Shown: in pieces, positions 12,415-20,670 of the stretch | Position numbering within the stretch: position 1 is the stretch's first letter | Layout: every line of letters begins with the position of its first letter | Assembly: GCA_017940895.1 (NCBI GenBank) | Contig: JAGAXM010000040.1 | Coordinates: forward strand, 1 to 64,000 | Length of the DNA stretch: 64,000 nucleotides | Direction: 5' to 3' | From: Clostridiales bacterium | GTDB taxonomy: Bacteria; Bacillota; Clostridia; Saccharofermentanales; Saccharofermentanaceae | Notes under the pieces: generated by a model | What the model saw: the letters and a program-made list of their open reading frames with translations, nothing else | The model's database searches: none | What the model was told of the DNA's origin: nothing | Translations under genes and position numbers: made by a program

Positions 12415-13668
12415 TTAAAAGTCCCAAGAATTAATGTATTTCTCCTGCTCCGCGGTAAGTTTGTCAATGCTTATACCGCGTGTTTCAAGAAGTATCTCGG
12501 CAACTCTGTTATCAATTTCTTCAGGTGCCATATAGACCTTATTCTCGAGTGATTTACCGTTCTTGGCGATATATCTTGCTGACTGAGCCTGAAGCGCGAA
12601 ACTCATATCCATGATCTCAACCGCATGTCCGTCACCTGCTGCCAGGTTAACGAGTCTTCCTTCTGCAATAATGCTTACGGTGTGACCGTTCTTGAGCTCG
12701 TATCCGATGATGTTATGACGCAGTTCCTTGCTTGAAACACTCATCTCCGACAGTTCTTTAACATTGACCTCGCAGTCGAAGTGTCCTGCATTACAGCAGA
12801 TAGCTCCGTCTTTCATAAGCTCGAAATGTCTTCCGACAATTACATCTTCGCAGCCTGTGACAGTAACAAACATATCACCCAAAGGAGCTGCCTGATCCAT
12901 AGTCATGACTTCGTAGCCTTCCATGATAGCTTCGCATGCCTTTACGGGATCGATCTCGGTAACGATTACCTTGGCACCGAGGCCCTTAGCTCTCATGGCT
13001 ACTCCCCTGCCGCACATACCGTAACCTGCAACGACTACTGTCTTACCTGCTACGATGAGGTTTGTTGTTGCCATTATTGCAGTCCATACGGATTGGCCTG
13101 TGCCGTATCTGTTATCAAACAGATGCTTGCAGCGGGCATCATTAACTGCAATTACGGGATACAGAAGTTTATTCTCTTTCTCAAGAATATTGAGTCTGTG
13201 TACACCGGTAGTTGTCTCTTCACATCCGCCGATAAGATTATTTGTAAGATCCTTAAGATCAGAGTGCAGCAGCATTGCAAAGTCGCCGCCGTCATCAATA
13301 ACAATGTCAGGTCCGAATGAAAGAGCCATCTTAAGATGCTTTATATAATCTTCCTCATTGTCACCGTGAATCGTATATACGCTCATTCCGGCATTGGCAA
13401 CGAGCGCGGCAGCGACATCATCCTGTGTAGACAGAGGGTTGCATCCGGTAAGTGCAACCTCAGCGCCGCCTCTCATAAGAGCTCTTGCAAGGCAGGCAGT
13501 CTTTGCTTCAACATGGACACTTACGGCTATCTTAAGACCTTTGAAAGGCTGCTCTTCGATAAGCTCAGCTTCTATTGCACGTAAAACGGGCATATTTCTG
13601 TAAGCCCAGTCAATCTTTTCCTGTCCGTATGGTGCGAGGCTTATATTCTTAATGTCGTAATTCGCCAT
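12415..13668 (-). CDS. ahcY: adenosylhomocysteinase (SAH hydrolase)
   Basis: 417 residues. Splits S-adenosylhomocysteine into adenosine and homocysteine with bound NAD, removing the methyltransferase product inhibitor. Seen: substrate-site residues in CNPLSTQDD and DDGGDF, the NAD-binding Rossmann motif VAGYGMCGRG, CNAGHFD, and the C-terminal tail ending YINSWDF. The length fits the shorter bacterial/archaeal form. ATG 13668 follows AAGGAGAC. It lies 10 bases after the purine nucleoside phosphorylase gene, so adenosine formed here may feed purine salvage. Last gene of the secA operon. Confidence 0.95.
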   Translation of the reverse strand: MANYDIKNISLAPYGQEKIDWAYRNMPVLRAIEAELIEEQPFKGLKIAVSVHVEAKTACLARALMRGGAEVALTGCNPLSTQDDVAAALVANAGMSVYTIHGDNEEDYIKHLKMALSFGPDIVIDDGGDFAMLLHSDLKDLTNNLIGGCEETTTGVHRLNILEKENKLLYPVIAVNDARCKHLFDNRYGTGQSVWTAIMATTNLIVAGKTVVVAGYGMCGRGVAMRAKGLGAKVIVTEIDPVKACEAIMEGYEVMTMDQAAPLGDMFVTVTGCEDVIVGRHFELMKDGAICCNAGHFDCEVNVKELSEMSVSSKELRHNIIGYELKNGHTVSIIAEGRLVNLAAGDGHAVEIMDMSFALQAQSARYIAKNGKSLENKVYMAPEEIDNRVAEILLETRGISIDKLTAEQEKYINSWDF

Positions 13669-13678
13669 AATTGTCTCC

Positions 13679-14518
13679 TTAAAGTGACTTAATAAACAAT
13701 CTAGCCAGCTTACAGCTGTCGCTTGAAGCTTTTGCTGCACATTCCATAACTTCCTGATGAGAAAGTTTCTTATCCGAAAGACCTGCTGCTTTATTGGAGA
13801 TCAATGAGACAGCTGCTATTCTTATTCCGCAATGAGAAGCAGTAATTGCTTCAGGTACTGTGGACATGCCTACTGCATCAGCTCCCATGTTCTTGAGAGC
13901 TCTTATCTCGGCAGGAGTCTCATACTGAGGTCCCTTCATGTATGCATATATGCCTTTATGAAGCTTAATCCCGTTCTCATCTGCTATCTTCGTAAGAAGT
14001 TCAATATACTCGGGATCATAAACTTGTGACTGATCAGGGAATCTTACCCCGAAGTCTTCCATATTGGGTCCGATCAAAGGTGATTCACAGAAAAAAGACA
14101 GATGATCTGTAACAACCATCAGTTCAGCAGGATTAATAAAGTCTGCGATTCCTCCGGCAGCATTTGTCAGATAAAGAGTGGTGACGCCGAGATTCTTCAT
14201 TACTCTAACATAGAAAGAACAGACTGACGTATCATAACCTTCATAATGATGGAACCTTCCGGACATCATGAAGACTCTTTTACCCTCAAGCGTACCAACA
14301 ATGAGTCTTCCCTCGTGTCCCGGCACTGTTGAGACCGGGAAATCGGGAATATTAGCATAAGGAATAGATAATTCAACTTCGCATTCGTCTGCAAGGGGTG
14401 CTAATCCTGAGCCCAATACAATACAGATCGAAGGAATATCACCTTCTGTGATCTTCGATTTGATGTAGTATGCAGCCTTATAAACGGCTTCTGTTGCTGT
14501 GCGCTCAGATTCGATCAT
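13679..14518 (-). CDS. punA: purine nucleoside phosphorylase
   Basis: 279 residues, class I PNP. Cleaves (deoxy)inosine and guanosine with phosphate in salvage. Motifs: VLGSGLAPLAD (phosphate site), GRFHHYEGY, LTNAAGGI, MKGPQYETPAEIR, and VGMSTVPEAI (purine site). The start overlaps the secA stop by four bases (ATGA), so translation is probably coupled. The gene order secA-punA-ahcY couples export and purine/methionine-cycle genes; the reason is not evident. Confidence 0.95.
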   Translation of the reverse strand: MIESERTATEAVYKAAYYIKSKITEGDIPSICIVLGSGLAPLADECEVELSIPYANIPDFPVSTVPGHEGRLIVGTLEGKRVFMMSGRFHHYEGYDTSVCSFYVRVMKNLGVTTLYLTNAAGGIADFINPAELMVVTDHLSFFCESPLIGPNMEDFGVRFPDQSQVYDPEYIELLTKIADENGIKLHKGIYAYMKGPQYETPAEIRALKNMGADAVGMSTVPEAITASHCGIRIAAVSLISNKAAGLSDKKLSHQEVMECAAKASSDSCKLARLFIKSL

Positions 14519-17361
14519 GCGTTCTTACCGCAGCAATTCTTATACTTCTTGCCGGATCCGCAAGGACAAGGGTCATTTCTGCCGACCTTATTCTTGTCAC
14601 GCTTAACGGGTTCATATGTCTGATTGCTCTGTGCAGCACCTTCTACCTGCTTAGCCTGGGCAGGAACAGCCTTCTGTGAAGCAGTTGCTCTAGCCGCAGC
14701 TCTTGCAAGAGGAGATGCCATATCAGGATTCTGATCTGCTTCACTGCTCTGTCCTTCTTCAGAAGAACCTGAAGGAGCATTCTTTCTTAATTCGAATTTA
14801 CCTCTCATAAGAAGCTTAACGGCATCATTCTGGATGGCTTCGTTCATCTCCTCGAACATCTCGCCGCCTTCCTTCTTATACTCAACTACAGGATCATGCT
14901 GACCTATTGATCTCATTCTGATGGAAGTCTGGAGCTGATCCATGGAATCGATGTGATCCATCCACTTTGTATCTACAGTCATGAGAAGGATCGAACGCTC
15001 AGTCTGTCTGAAAATCTCAGTTCCGACCATAGCTTCTTTTGCAGAAAGCGAATCAAGAGACTGACTGTACAGAGAACTGATGATCTCATTCGGCTCAGGC
15101 AGTTCCTTGCTCTCATCTCTGATATCGAGAACGATCGGGAGCTCACCGAAGATCTCAGCAAGCTTTGTTCCGAGGGAATATCTCTCGCTTGAAGAGATAA
15201 CGCCGTCATTGGCAAAAGCCATGACCTGTCTCTCGGCAACCTTCTCGAGCATCTTGAGAAGTGTATCATGCATATCCTCACCGTCGATAACTTTACGGCG
15301 CTGCTCATATGTGATTGTACGCTGAATGTTCATGACATCGTCGTATTCGAGAACGTTCTTACGTGCACCGAAGTGAACAGCCTCGAGCTTCTTCTGTGAA
15401 CTGTCGATAAGCTTGGTGAGCATACCGTTCTGAATCTCCATAGTCTCATCGACACCGAGAGAATTATAAAGACCGTTTACTCTGTCTCCGCCGAAGATTC
15501 TTAGCAGATCGTCATCGAGCGCGAGGAAGAACTTTGTGCGTCCGGGGTCTCCCTGACGTCCTGCACGACCCTTGAGCTGATTATCGATACGTCTGGATTC
15601 GTGACGCTCGGTACCTACGATGTAAAGACCGCCGAGAGCTCTTACTTCATCAGCTTCAGGCTTGATCTCTTCAGCCTTCTTCTCATAGATCTCTGCATAC
15701 TTCTTTCTTGCTTCGAGGATGAGCTCATCATCCGTTTCGTTATGAGCAGTAGATGCTTCGATCAGATCTTCGTCATAACCTAGTTTTCTCATTTCCTGCT
15801 TAGCCAGGAACTCAGGGTTACCGCCCAAGAGAATATCAGTACCACGACCTGCCATGTTGGTCGCGATAGTAACCGCATTCTTACGGCCTGCCTGGGCAAC
15901 GATCTCAGCCTCACGTCTGTGGTTCTTAGCGTTAAGAACGTTAGCCTGAATACCGGCTTTACGGAAAAGCTTATCAAGGTACTCGGACTTATCAACGTTA
16001 ACAGTACCTACGAGAACAGGTTGACCTGTCTTATGTACTTCGATGACAGTCTTAAGAACCGCGTGATACTTACCCTTCTGGGTCTTAAATACCGCATCAT
16101 TCTCGTCGATTCTCTGAATAGGCTTGTTTGTAGGAATAGTAATTACATCAAGGTTATAGATCTGTCTGAACTCTGCTTCCTCTGTATAAGCAGTACCTGT
16201 CATACCTGAAAGCTTATCGTACATTCTGAAGAAATTCTGGAATGTGATAGTAGCAAGTGTCTTATTCTCATTAGCGACCTTAACGCCTTCCTTGGCCTCG
16301 ATAGACTGATGCAGACCGTCACTGTATCTTCTTCCGGGCATGAGACGTCCGGTGAAGTCATCAACGATAACAACCTCGCCTTCCTCAGTAACAATGTACT
16401 GTTCATCCTTATGGAAGTTACCGTGAGCCTTAAGAGCGTTGTTTATATAGTGCTGAAGATCGAAGTTCTCAGGGTCAGAGAGATTCTGGACATTAAAGTA
16501 TGCTTCAGCTTTCTTAATACCGTTGGCTGTAATTACGGAAGTCTTTGCCTTCTCATCGATAACATAATCAGCATCACCAACGAGCTCATCCATATCGATT
16601 TTGTCGTCAGTCTCAACTACTGTATAAGGCTTGAGCATTCTGACGAACGCATCTGCTTTCTGATACAGATCGGATGAAGCCTCACCCCTACCGGAAATGA
16701 TAAGAGGGGTTCTTGCTTCGTCGATAAGAATCGAGTCAACCTCGTCGACGATAGCATAATTAAGCTCTCTTTGAACCAGCTGGGATTTGGATACAACCAT
16801 GTTGTCACGAAGGTAATCGAATCCGAACTCATTGTTGGTTCCGTAAACGATATCGCTCGCATACATTGCCTTTCTGTCTTTGTTCGGAATGTCATGAATA
16901 ATAAGTCCGACGGTCAGTCCGAGGAACTTATAAACTTTACCCATCCACTCGGAGTCACGCTTGGCAAGGTAATCGTTAACCGTAACAACGTGTACGCCCT
17001 TTCCTGTAAGTGCATTAAGGTAAACAGGCATGGTAGCAACGAGTGTCTTACCTTCACCTGTCTTCATCTCAGCGATTCTGCCCTGATGAAGAACGATGCC
17101 GCCGATGATCTGTACGGGATAAGGCTTTAAGCCGAGAACTCTCCATGAAGCTTCTCTAACCGTTGCAAAAGCCTCAGGCAGAATATCGTCAAGTGTCTCA
17201 CCGTTTGCAAGTCTTGACTTAAACTCATCTGTCTTGGCACGAAGCTCAGTGTCTGAAAGCTTCGAATATTCTTCTTCCAAAGCGAGAACTTTCTTCTTGA
17301 TAGGTTCGATCTTCTTGATCTCGTGATCACTGTGCGTTCCGAATAAAGACGCTAATACCAT
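14515..17361 (-). CDS. secA: protein translocase ATPase SecA
   Basis: 948 residues. The motor of the SecYEG channel at the cytoplasmic membrane. Seen: Walker A MKTGEGKTL near residue 105, the DEAD-type VDEVDSILIDEARTPL, GMTGTAYTE, TNMAGRGTDI, the GRAGRQGDPG motif VI, and a C-terminal zinc-binding SEC-C tail ([13 protein letters not shown]). An Ala/Gln/Ser-rich linker precedes the tail. The start overlaps the yerC stop (TAATG). Length is somewhat above the about 840 of Bacillus SecA, close to the E. coli type. Confidence 0.98.
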   Translation of the reverse strand: MVLASLFGTHSDHEIKKIEPIKKKVLALEEEYSKLSDTELRAKTDEFKSRLANGETLDDILPEAFATVREASWRVLGLKPYPVQIIGGIVLHQGRIAEMKTGEGKTLVATMPVYLNALTGKGVHVVTVNDYLAKRDSEWMGKVYKFLGLTVGLIIHDIPNKDRKAMYASDIVYGTNNEFGFDYLRDNMVVSKSQLVQRELNYAIVDEVDSILIDEARTPLIISGRGEASSDLYQKADAFVRMLKPYTVVETDDKIDMDELVGDADYVIDEKAKTSVITANGIKKAEAYFNVQNLSDPENFDLQHYINNALKAHGNFHKDEQYIVTEEGEVVIVDDFTGRLMPGRRYSDGLHQSIEAKEGVKVANENKTLATITFQNFFRMYDKLSGMTGTAYTEEAEFRQIYNLDVITIPTNKPIQRIDENDAVFKTQKGKYHAVLKTVIEVHKTGQPVLVGTVNVDKSEYLDKLFRKAGIQANVLNAKNHRREAEIVAQAGRKNAVTIATNMAGRGTDILLGGNPEFLAKQEMRKLGYDEDLIEASTAHNETDDELILEARKKYAEIYEKKAEEIKPEADEVRALGGLYIVGTERHESRRIDNQLKGRAGRQGDPGRTKFFLALDDDLLRIFGGDRVNGLYNSLGVDETMEIQNGMLTKLIDSSQKKLEAVHFGARKNVLEYDDVMNIQRTITYEQRRKVIDGEDMHDTLLKMLEKVAERQVMAFANDGVISSSERYSLGTKLAEIFGELPIVLDIRDESKELPEPNEIISSLYSQSLDSLSAKEAMVGTEIFRQTERSILLMTVDTKWMDHIDSMDQLQTSIRMRSIGQHDPVVEYKKEGGEMFEEMNEAIQNDAVKLLMRGKFELRKNAPSGSSEEGQSSEADQNPDMASPLARAAARATASQKAVPAQAKQVEGAAQSNQTYEPVKRDKNKVGRNDPCPCGSGKKYKNCCGKNA

Positions 17362-17738
17362 TACTTGTTATCTCCTTTAAGTCTTCCCAAAGCAGTCCGG
17401 TATCCGCCTTCGGGATTGTTATAACATGCTTTTACGCGGGAAATAGTTGTGGAACTGACCTTTGTGGCATTCCTTCCTTTCCCTTTTCTTGTCCCCTTCT
17501 GATCATCGGAAACCACAGAATCTTTATTCTCGGGGGCAAGTTCTCTTATGATCTCCTCATAGCTCTTACCCTGATCAATAAGCTCTAAGATCTGCCACCT
17601 GTGTAGCATTGAACAAAGCTCGTTCCTTGAACAAAGATCCTCGAAGAACAGATGAAGCTCTTCGGGAGACTTAAGCGTAAGAATTGCATTATACAGGCTG
17701 TCCAAAGCCATTCTTTCTTCTTTATCGAATTCCATCAT
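17361..17738 (-). CDS. YerC/TrpR-superfamily DNA-binding protein with insertion
   Basis: 125 residues. The N-terminal part (LDSLYNAILTLKSPEELHLFFEDLCS..E) and the C-terminal STTISRVKACYNNPEGGYR match the YerC/YecD family, a TrpR-like helix-turn-helix repressor fold. Between the two helices of the HTH a hydrophilic insert of about 25 residues (PENKDSVVSDD..RKGKGRN) is present; family members are usually about 95-105 aa without it. The stop overlaps the secA start, so the genes are coupled. It may sense a small ligand or regulate its own operon. Confidence 0.8.
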   Translation of the reverse strand: MMEFDKEERMALDSLYNAILTLKSPEELHLFFEDLCSRNELCSMLHRWQILELIDQGKSYEEIIRELAPENKDSVVSDDQKGTRKGKGRNATKVSSTTISRVKACYNNPEGGYRTALGRLKGDNK

Positions 17739-17965
17739 TATTCAATAAGAGCGAAGAAACCGTCTATCAGATCAGGAATATAACCCGAAACACACAGATA
17801 AACAATCAATGTAGCCAGAACAATAAGAAACATACCTATGCAGATCCTCTTGAAGATCAGTTCCTTCTTTGCCTTACGCAGAACATCACCGACGGATTCT
17901 TTACCTTCGATGCTGCTGCTGACGGAAGAAACTGCTATAGAAGGTCTTCTTACGTTGCTGTTCAT
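17738..17965 (-). CDS. small single-pass membrane protein (75 aa)
   Basis: Unrecognised. N-terminal 35 residues are Ser-rich and basic; residues 41-61 (ICIGMFLIVLATLIVYLCVSG) form one membrane segment. Its stop shares one base with the start of the yerC-like gene (TAATG), so it is the first gene of the secA operon. A role in secretion is possible from position only. Confidence 0.65.
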   Translation of the reverse strand: MNSNVRRPSIAVSSVSSSIEGKESVGDVLRKAKKELIFKRICIGMFLIVLATLIVYLCVSGYIPDLIDGFFALIE

Positions 17966-18002
17966 CGCCTTTTGGACACACCTTTCTAAAATAACTCATA
18001 CA

Positions 18003-18031
18003 ATAATAACCTAAAGTATCTGTTAAAACAA
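18003..18031 (-). promoter_or_regulatory. candidate sigma-A promoter of the secA operon
   Basis: Minus-strand TTGTTT, 17-bp spacer, TATTAT, about 38 bases upstream of the 17965 start. The -35 is a weak match. Confidence 0.5.
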
Positions 18032-18039
18032 ATAATATG

Positions 18040-19026
18040 TCATCGCGATGAACCGTCTTCAATTACCTGAAGTGCTACTCCTGCCGAAGTCGCGTAAGCA
18101 ACCATAGAATATACGGCATTTCTTGAACTTTCGGGAGAATCCTCCGGAATTACGACTATCAAGGTTCTTTGACGGATGTTTTCTCCGTAAACAACATATC
18201 TTGATCCGTCGATCATGACATCCGCTCCGTTAAAGTGTGCAAGCTCATCGATCTGCTGCGTCACTCTCAGGATACAGGCGGCAGAGTTGGAATAAGTAGG
18301 TCTGTTAAGATCTATACTTACAACAGAAGTCGCCTGACCGGCATTATAATAATTGATACAAGGAAATGTTGCCGGCAGGTTTGCCCCGTATTTTTCAGCG
18401 AAATACCTCCCGCGTACAAAATTGTTCTGATGCCATATGTCATCTGTATTCTCGGTTTCCCCTTCTTCTCCTGAGAGAAACAGTTCAAAATCTCCGTAAA
18501 ACGGTATTGTTGATACTATCTCGCGTTGTATCGGACCGATGACCGTATTAACACTGTAAACCACATAAACACTGATATAGTAATCTTCGATATCAAAATC
18601 ACAATAGATCTCATCCGGACCGAAGAAACTGCTTCCGTTATATTCATAGTATTCGGAGGCTATATCGTCAGTAAACTGTCTTCCGAGCAAAGCATTAAGA
18701 ATACCTGCTCTCACCTGTCCAGTAGAAGCGGAATCAATACTTGCGATAACGGAACCCACTCTTTCTATTGTTCCGTCATCACAGTATTCATCAGGAAGAG
18801 CATTAACCAAGGTCGATACGGAATCCGCTGCAACTACCGTAAAAGGCATGAAATGAGCAAGGTCGTCACAGCTTTGCTTAACTGCTCTTTGCATAAGTAT
18901 ATCTGTTCGCAGGAACGCCGTTACGCTGATAATAGCCGTAAGGAAGACCAGCACCAGCGAAAAAGATATTGCAGTTTCCAAAGAAACCGATCCTTTCCTA
19001 TTCATACAATTCATATCGTGCTTCAT
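18040..19026 (-). CDS. TadE/TadG-like pseudopilin-domain protein
   Basis: 328 residues from ATG 19026 (GGAGGGAG upstream; later ATGs at 19014 and 19005 are possible). A basic leader ending NRKGSVSLETAISFS and then a 19-residue hydrophobic segment resembles a type III/TadE prepilin N-terminus, with Gly before the cut and Glu at +5. The remainder is an extracytoplasmic domain. It overlaps the upstream gene by 29 bases. Probably a surface appendage or envelope-assembly component. No pilus ATPase lies nearby. Confidence 0.7.
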   Translation of the reverse strand: MKHDMNCMNRKGSVSLETAISFSLVLVFLTAIISVTAFLRTDILMQRAVKQSCDDLAHFMPFTVVAADSVSTLVNALPDEYCDDGTIERVGSVIASIDSASTGQVRAGILNALLGRQFTDDIASEYYEYNGSSFFGPDEIYCDFDIEDYYISVYVVYSVNTVIGPIQREIVSTIPFYGDFELFLSGEEGETENTDDIWHQNNFVRGRYFAEKYGANLPATFPCINYYNAGQATSVVSIDLNRPTYSNSAACILRVTQQIDELAHFNGADVMIDGSRYVVYGENIRQRTLIVVIPEDSPESSRNAVYSMVAYATSAGVALQVIEDGSSR

Positions 19027-20338
19027 AAGAAATCGTACTCCCTCCGTAATCTGTCTCAACATCAATACCGACTGCATAATCCGGAAAATCTCTCTCAAAT
19101 ATGACGAGCACTCTGGAAAGCAGAAGATCATCGGGTACATAGTTCATGAATACTGTCAGAAAGTCCCTGTAATCCAAAGTGAGCGCCTCGATCTCACCGA
19201 GACTTATAAATGTGATTTCTTCCCCGTGTAAGACCTGCCAAAGTTCGCTTACGGACTGAATCTCAGTAATAAGCAGAACTATGACGGCTTCATAGACCTC
19301 GGGAGGAAGAATAACCGTTCCTGCACTTAATACACCGATTACTGCTGACAGGATCTCGGCTGTCGGAACAACTATCTCCTGTACCCCCTGATCCGTCATA
19401 TTGCTTACCAAATTCTTAAGAAATATGGCGCTGAAGATATAGTAATCGGTCAATGCCCTGCCCGGTAATCCTTCAAGACCCGTAAGAATATATTCGGAAT
19501 CAGATTCGTTATCTGCGTGAAAGGCATTGAAAGATGTACCGTTAAGAGCTGTATCTTCTTCAAGCATGCAGTCAAAGTTATTGGCGGCATAATCGGCAAG
19601 ACACCCATGAAGATTAATGTTTTCATTAAAAGCAGTTCCGTAATCATACAGATCGGAATTAAACTCGATAAGTTCGAACAGAAACCCTATATCAGATGGA
19701 TCAAATCCGTTGGCAATATCAGGAGAATCATTATCTATTGCTCCCAATGAAGACAAAAGACTCATAAACAACTGATATGACGGCGAAGTATCATCTATAC
19801 CGAGAATCTCAACTGCTCCGCTTATTGCTTCACTTACATCGGATCCTCCGTCAATTATCCTTCCCAACAGACCTGAAGCAGGACTGGAAACGAATTCTCT
19901 TAATTCCGAGATGATGCCTCCGTCTCCTATCTGATCGATCAAAGACATTATTTGTGCTGAGAATCTGTCGAACAGTATGCCCGAGGTTCTGTATGAGTAA
20001 TAGCATGCCACGGCACGTTTCAGAACTTCCGTATCAATGCTGTACATCCCGCTTGCATATATTACATCTCCGGGTTCATAACCGTTGGCAGACAGAATGC
20101 TGTTAAAGACCGATGAATCTATCGATGATGAGTTAAACGCATATATTCCGTATGTCTTGAATAGCTGTCTGTCATAACTTGCGAGATATATCTGAGCCTG
20201 TTCTTTCAAGGCCCGTGTGTATGTAAGCCTTCTGTCCAGATCGGCGACATAAGCGATATAAGTTGTCTCGACAAGTATCAGAGCAGACAGGATTATCGCC
20301 AAAAACAGAGTCGAAGTGCCTTTTTTATTATTCTTCAT
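18998..20338 (-). CDS. TadG-like envelope protein (DUF5702 type)
   Basis: 446 residues. N-terminal KKGTSTLFLAIILSALILVE is a prepilin-like or anchor segment, followed by DLDRRLTYTRALKEQAQIYLASYDRQLFKTYGIYAF, the pattern seen in TadG/DUF5702-type proteins that accompany TadE-like genes. The rest is a large, acidic, Ser-rich extracytoplasmic domain. It overlaps the preceding gene by 11 bases and the next by 29, so the trio is one tightly coupled operon. Confidence 0.65.
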   Translation of the reverse strand: MKNNKKGTSTLFLAIILSALILVETTYIAYVADLDRRLTYTRALKEQAQIYLASYDRQLFKTYGIYAFNSSSIDSSVFNSILSANGYEPGDVIYASGMYSIDTEVLKRAVACYYSYRTSGILFDRFSAQIMSLIDQIGDGGIISELREFVSSPASGLLGRIIDGGSDVSEAISGAVEILGIDDTSPSYQLFMSLLSSLGAIDNDSPDIANGFDPSDIGFLFELIEFNSDLYDYGTAFNENINLHGCLADYAANNFDCMLEEDTALNGTSFNAFHADNESDSEYILTGLEGLPGRALTDYYIFSAIFLKNLVSNMTDQGVQEIVVPTAEILSAVIGVLSAGTVILPPEVYEAVIVLLITEIQSVSELWQVLHGEEITFISLGEIEALTLDYRDFLTVFMNYVPDDLLLSRVLVIFERDFPDYAVGIDVETDYGGSTISYEARYELYE

Positions 20339-20570
20339 CTGACACCTCCTCGGTAATGGCTCCGTAGATAATCCTGTAATTCTCGGAAATGCCCGTAAAG
20401 AACGTATTGAGCCTTTCAGCAGAGATCAGATCGTCTTCGTCCAATACATCCTCTATTGCTTCCTGTGCATCGATCAGAGTATCGGCACACATACCGGCCG
20501 GAAGAATTATCATTCCGGTAAGAACAAGCATTACAAGGGAAATAACTATAACTGTCTCAAGTGTACTCAT
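20328..20570 (-). CDS. small TadE-like pseudopilin (80 aa)
   Basis: Begins MSTLETVIVISLVMLVLTGMI: a very short leader, then a Glu at the fifth residue of the hydrophobic stretch, as in pseudopilins. The tail is an acidic helix. A GGGGG-containing hairpin stem and TATTTTT lie directly before the ATG. First gene of the trio behind the Spo0A-like boxes. Confidence 0.6.
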   Translation of the reverse strand: MSTLETVIVISLVMLVLTGMIILPAGMCADTLIDAQEAIEDVLDEDDLISAERLNTFFTGISENYRIIYGAITEEVSDEE

Positions 20571-20576
20571 AAAAAT

Positions 20577-20615
20577 ACCCCCGTATCCAAAGTGTTACCA
20601 CAAGGATACAGGGGT
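20577..20615 (-). terminator. hairpin: pheT terminator or leader of the pseudopilin operon
   Basis: Twelve-pair stem ACCCCTGTATCC/GGATACGGGGGT (one G-T pair), then ATTTTT and at once the ATG at 20570. The only Shine-Dalgarno-like string (GGGGGT) is inside the stem, so the structure could both end the pheST message and hide the ribosome site of the next gene. Confidence 0.6.
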
Positions 20616-20629
20616 TAAGGCCGTTATTT

Positions 20630-20667
20630 TTCGACAATTTTCGACAATTTTCGACAAAAAACGACAA
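20630..20667 (-). promoter_or_regulatory. tandem array of Spo0A-like boxes
   Basis: On the minus strand TTGTCGAA occurs three times with an exact period of 10 bp (20630, 20640, 20650), plus a fourth, imperfect unit TTGTCGTT at 20660. TGTCGAA is the known core of the Spo0A binding box. The array fills the gap between the pheT stop and the pseudopilin operon. Confidence 0.65.
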
Positions 20668-20670
20668 AAG

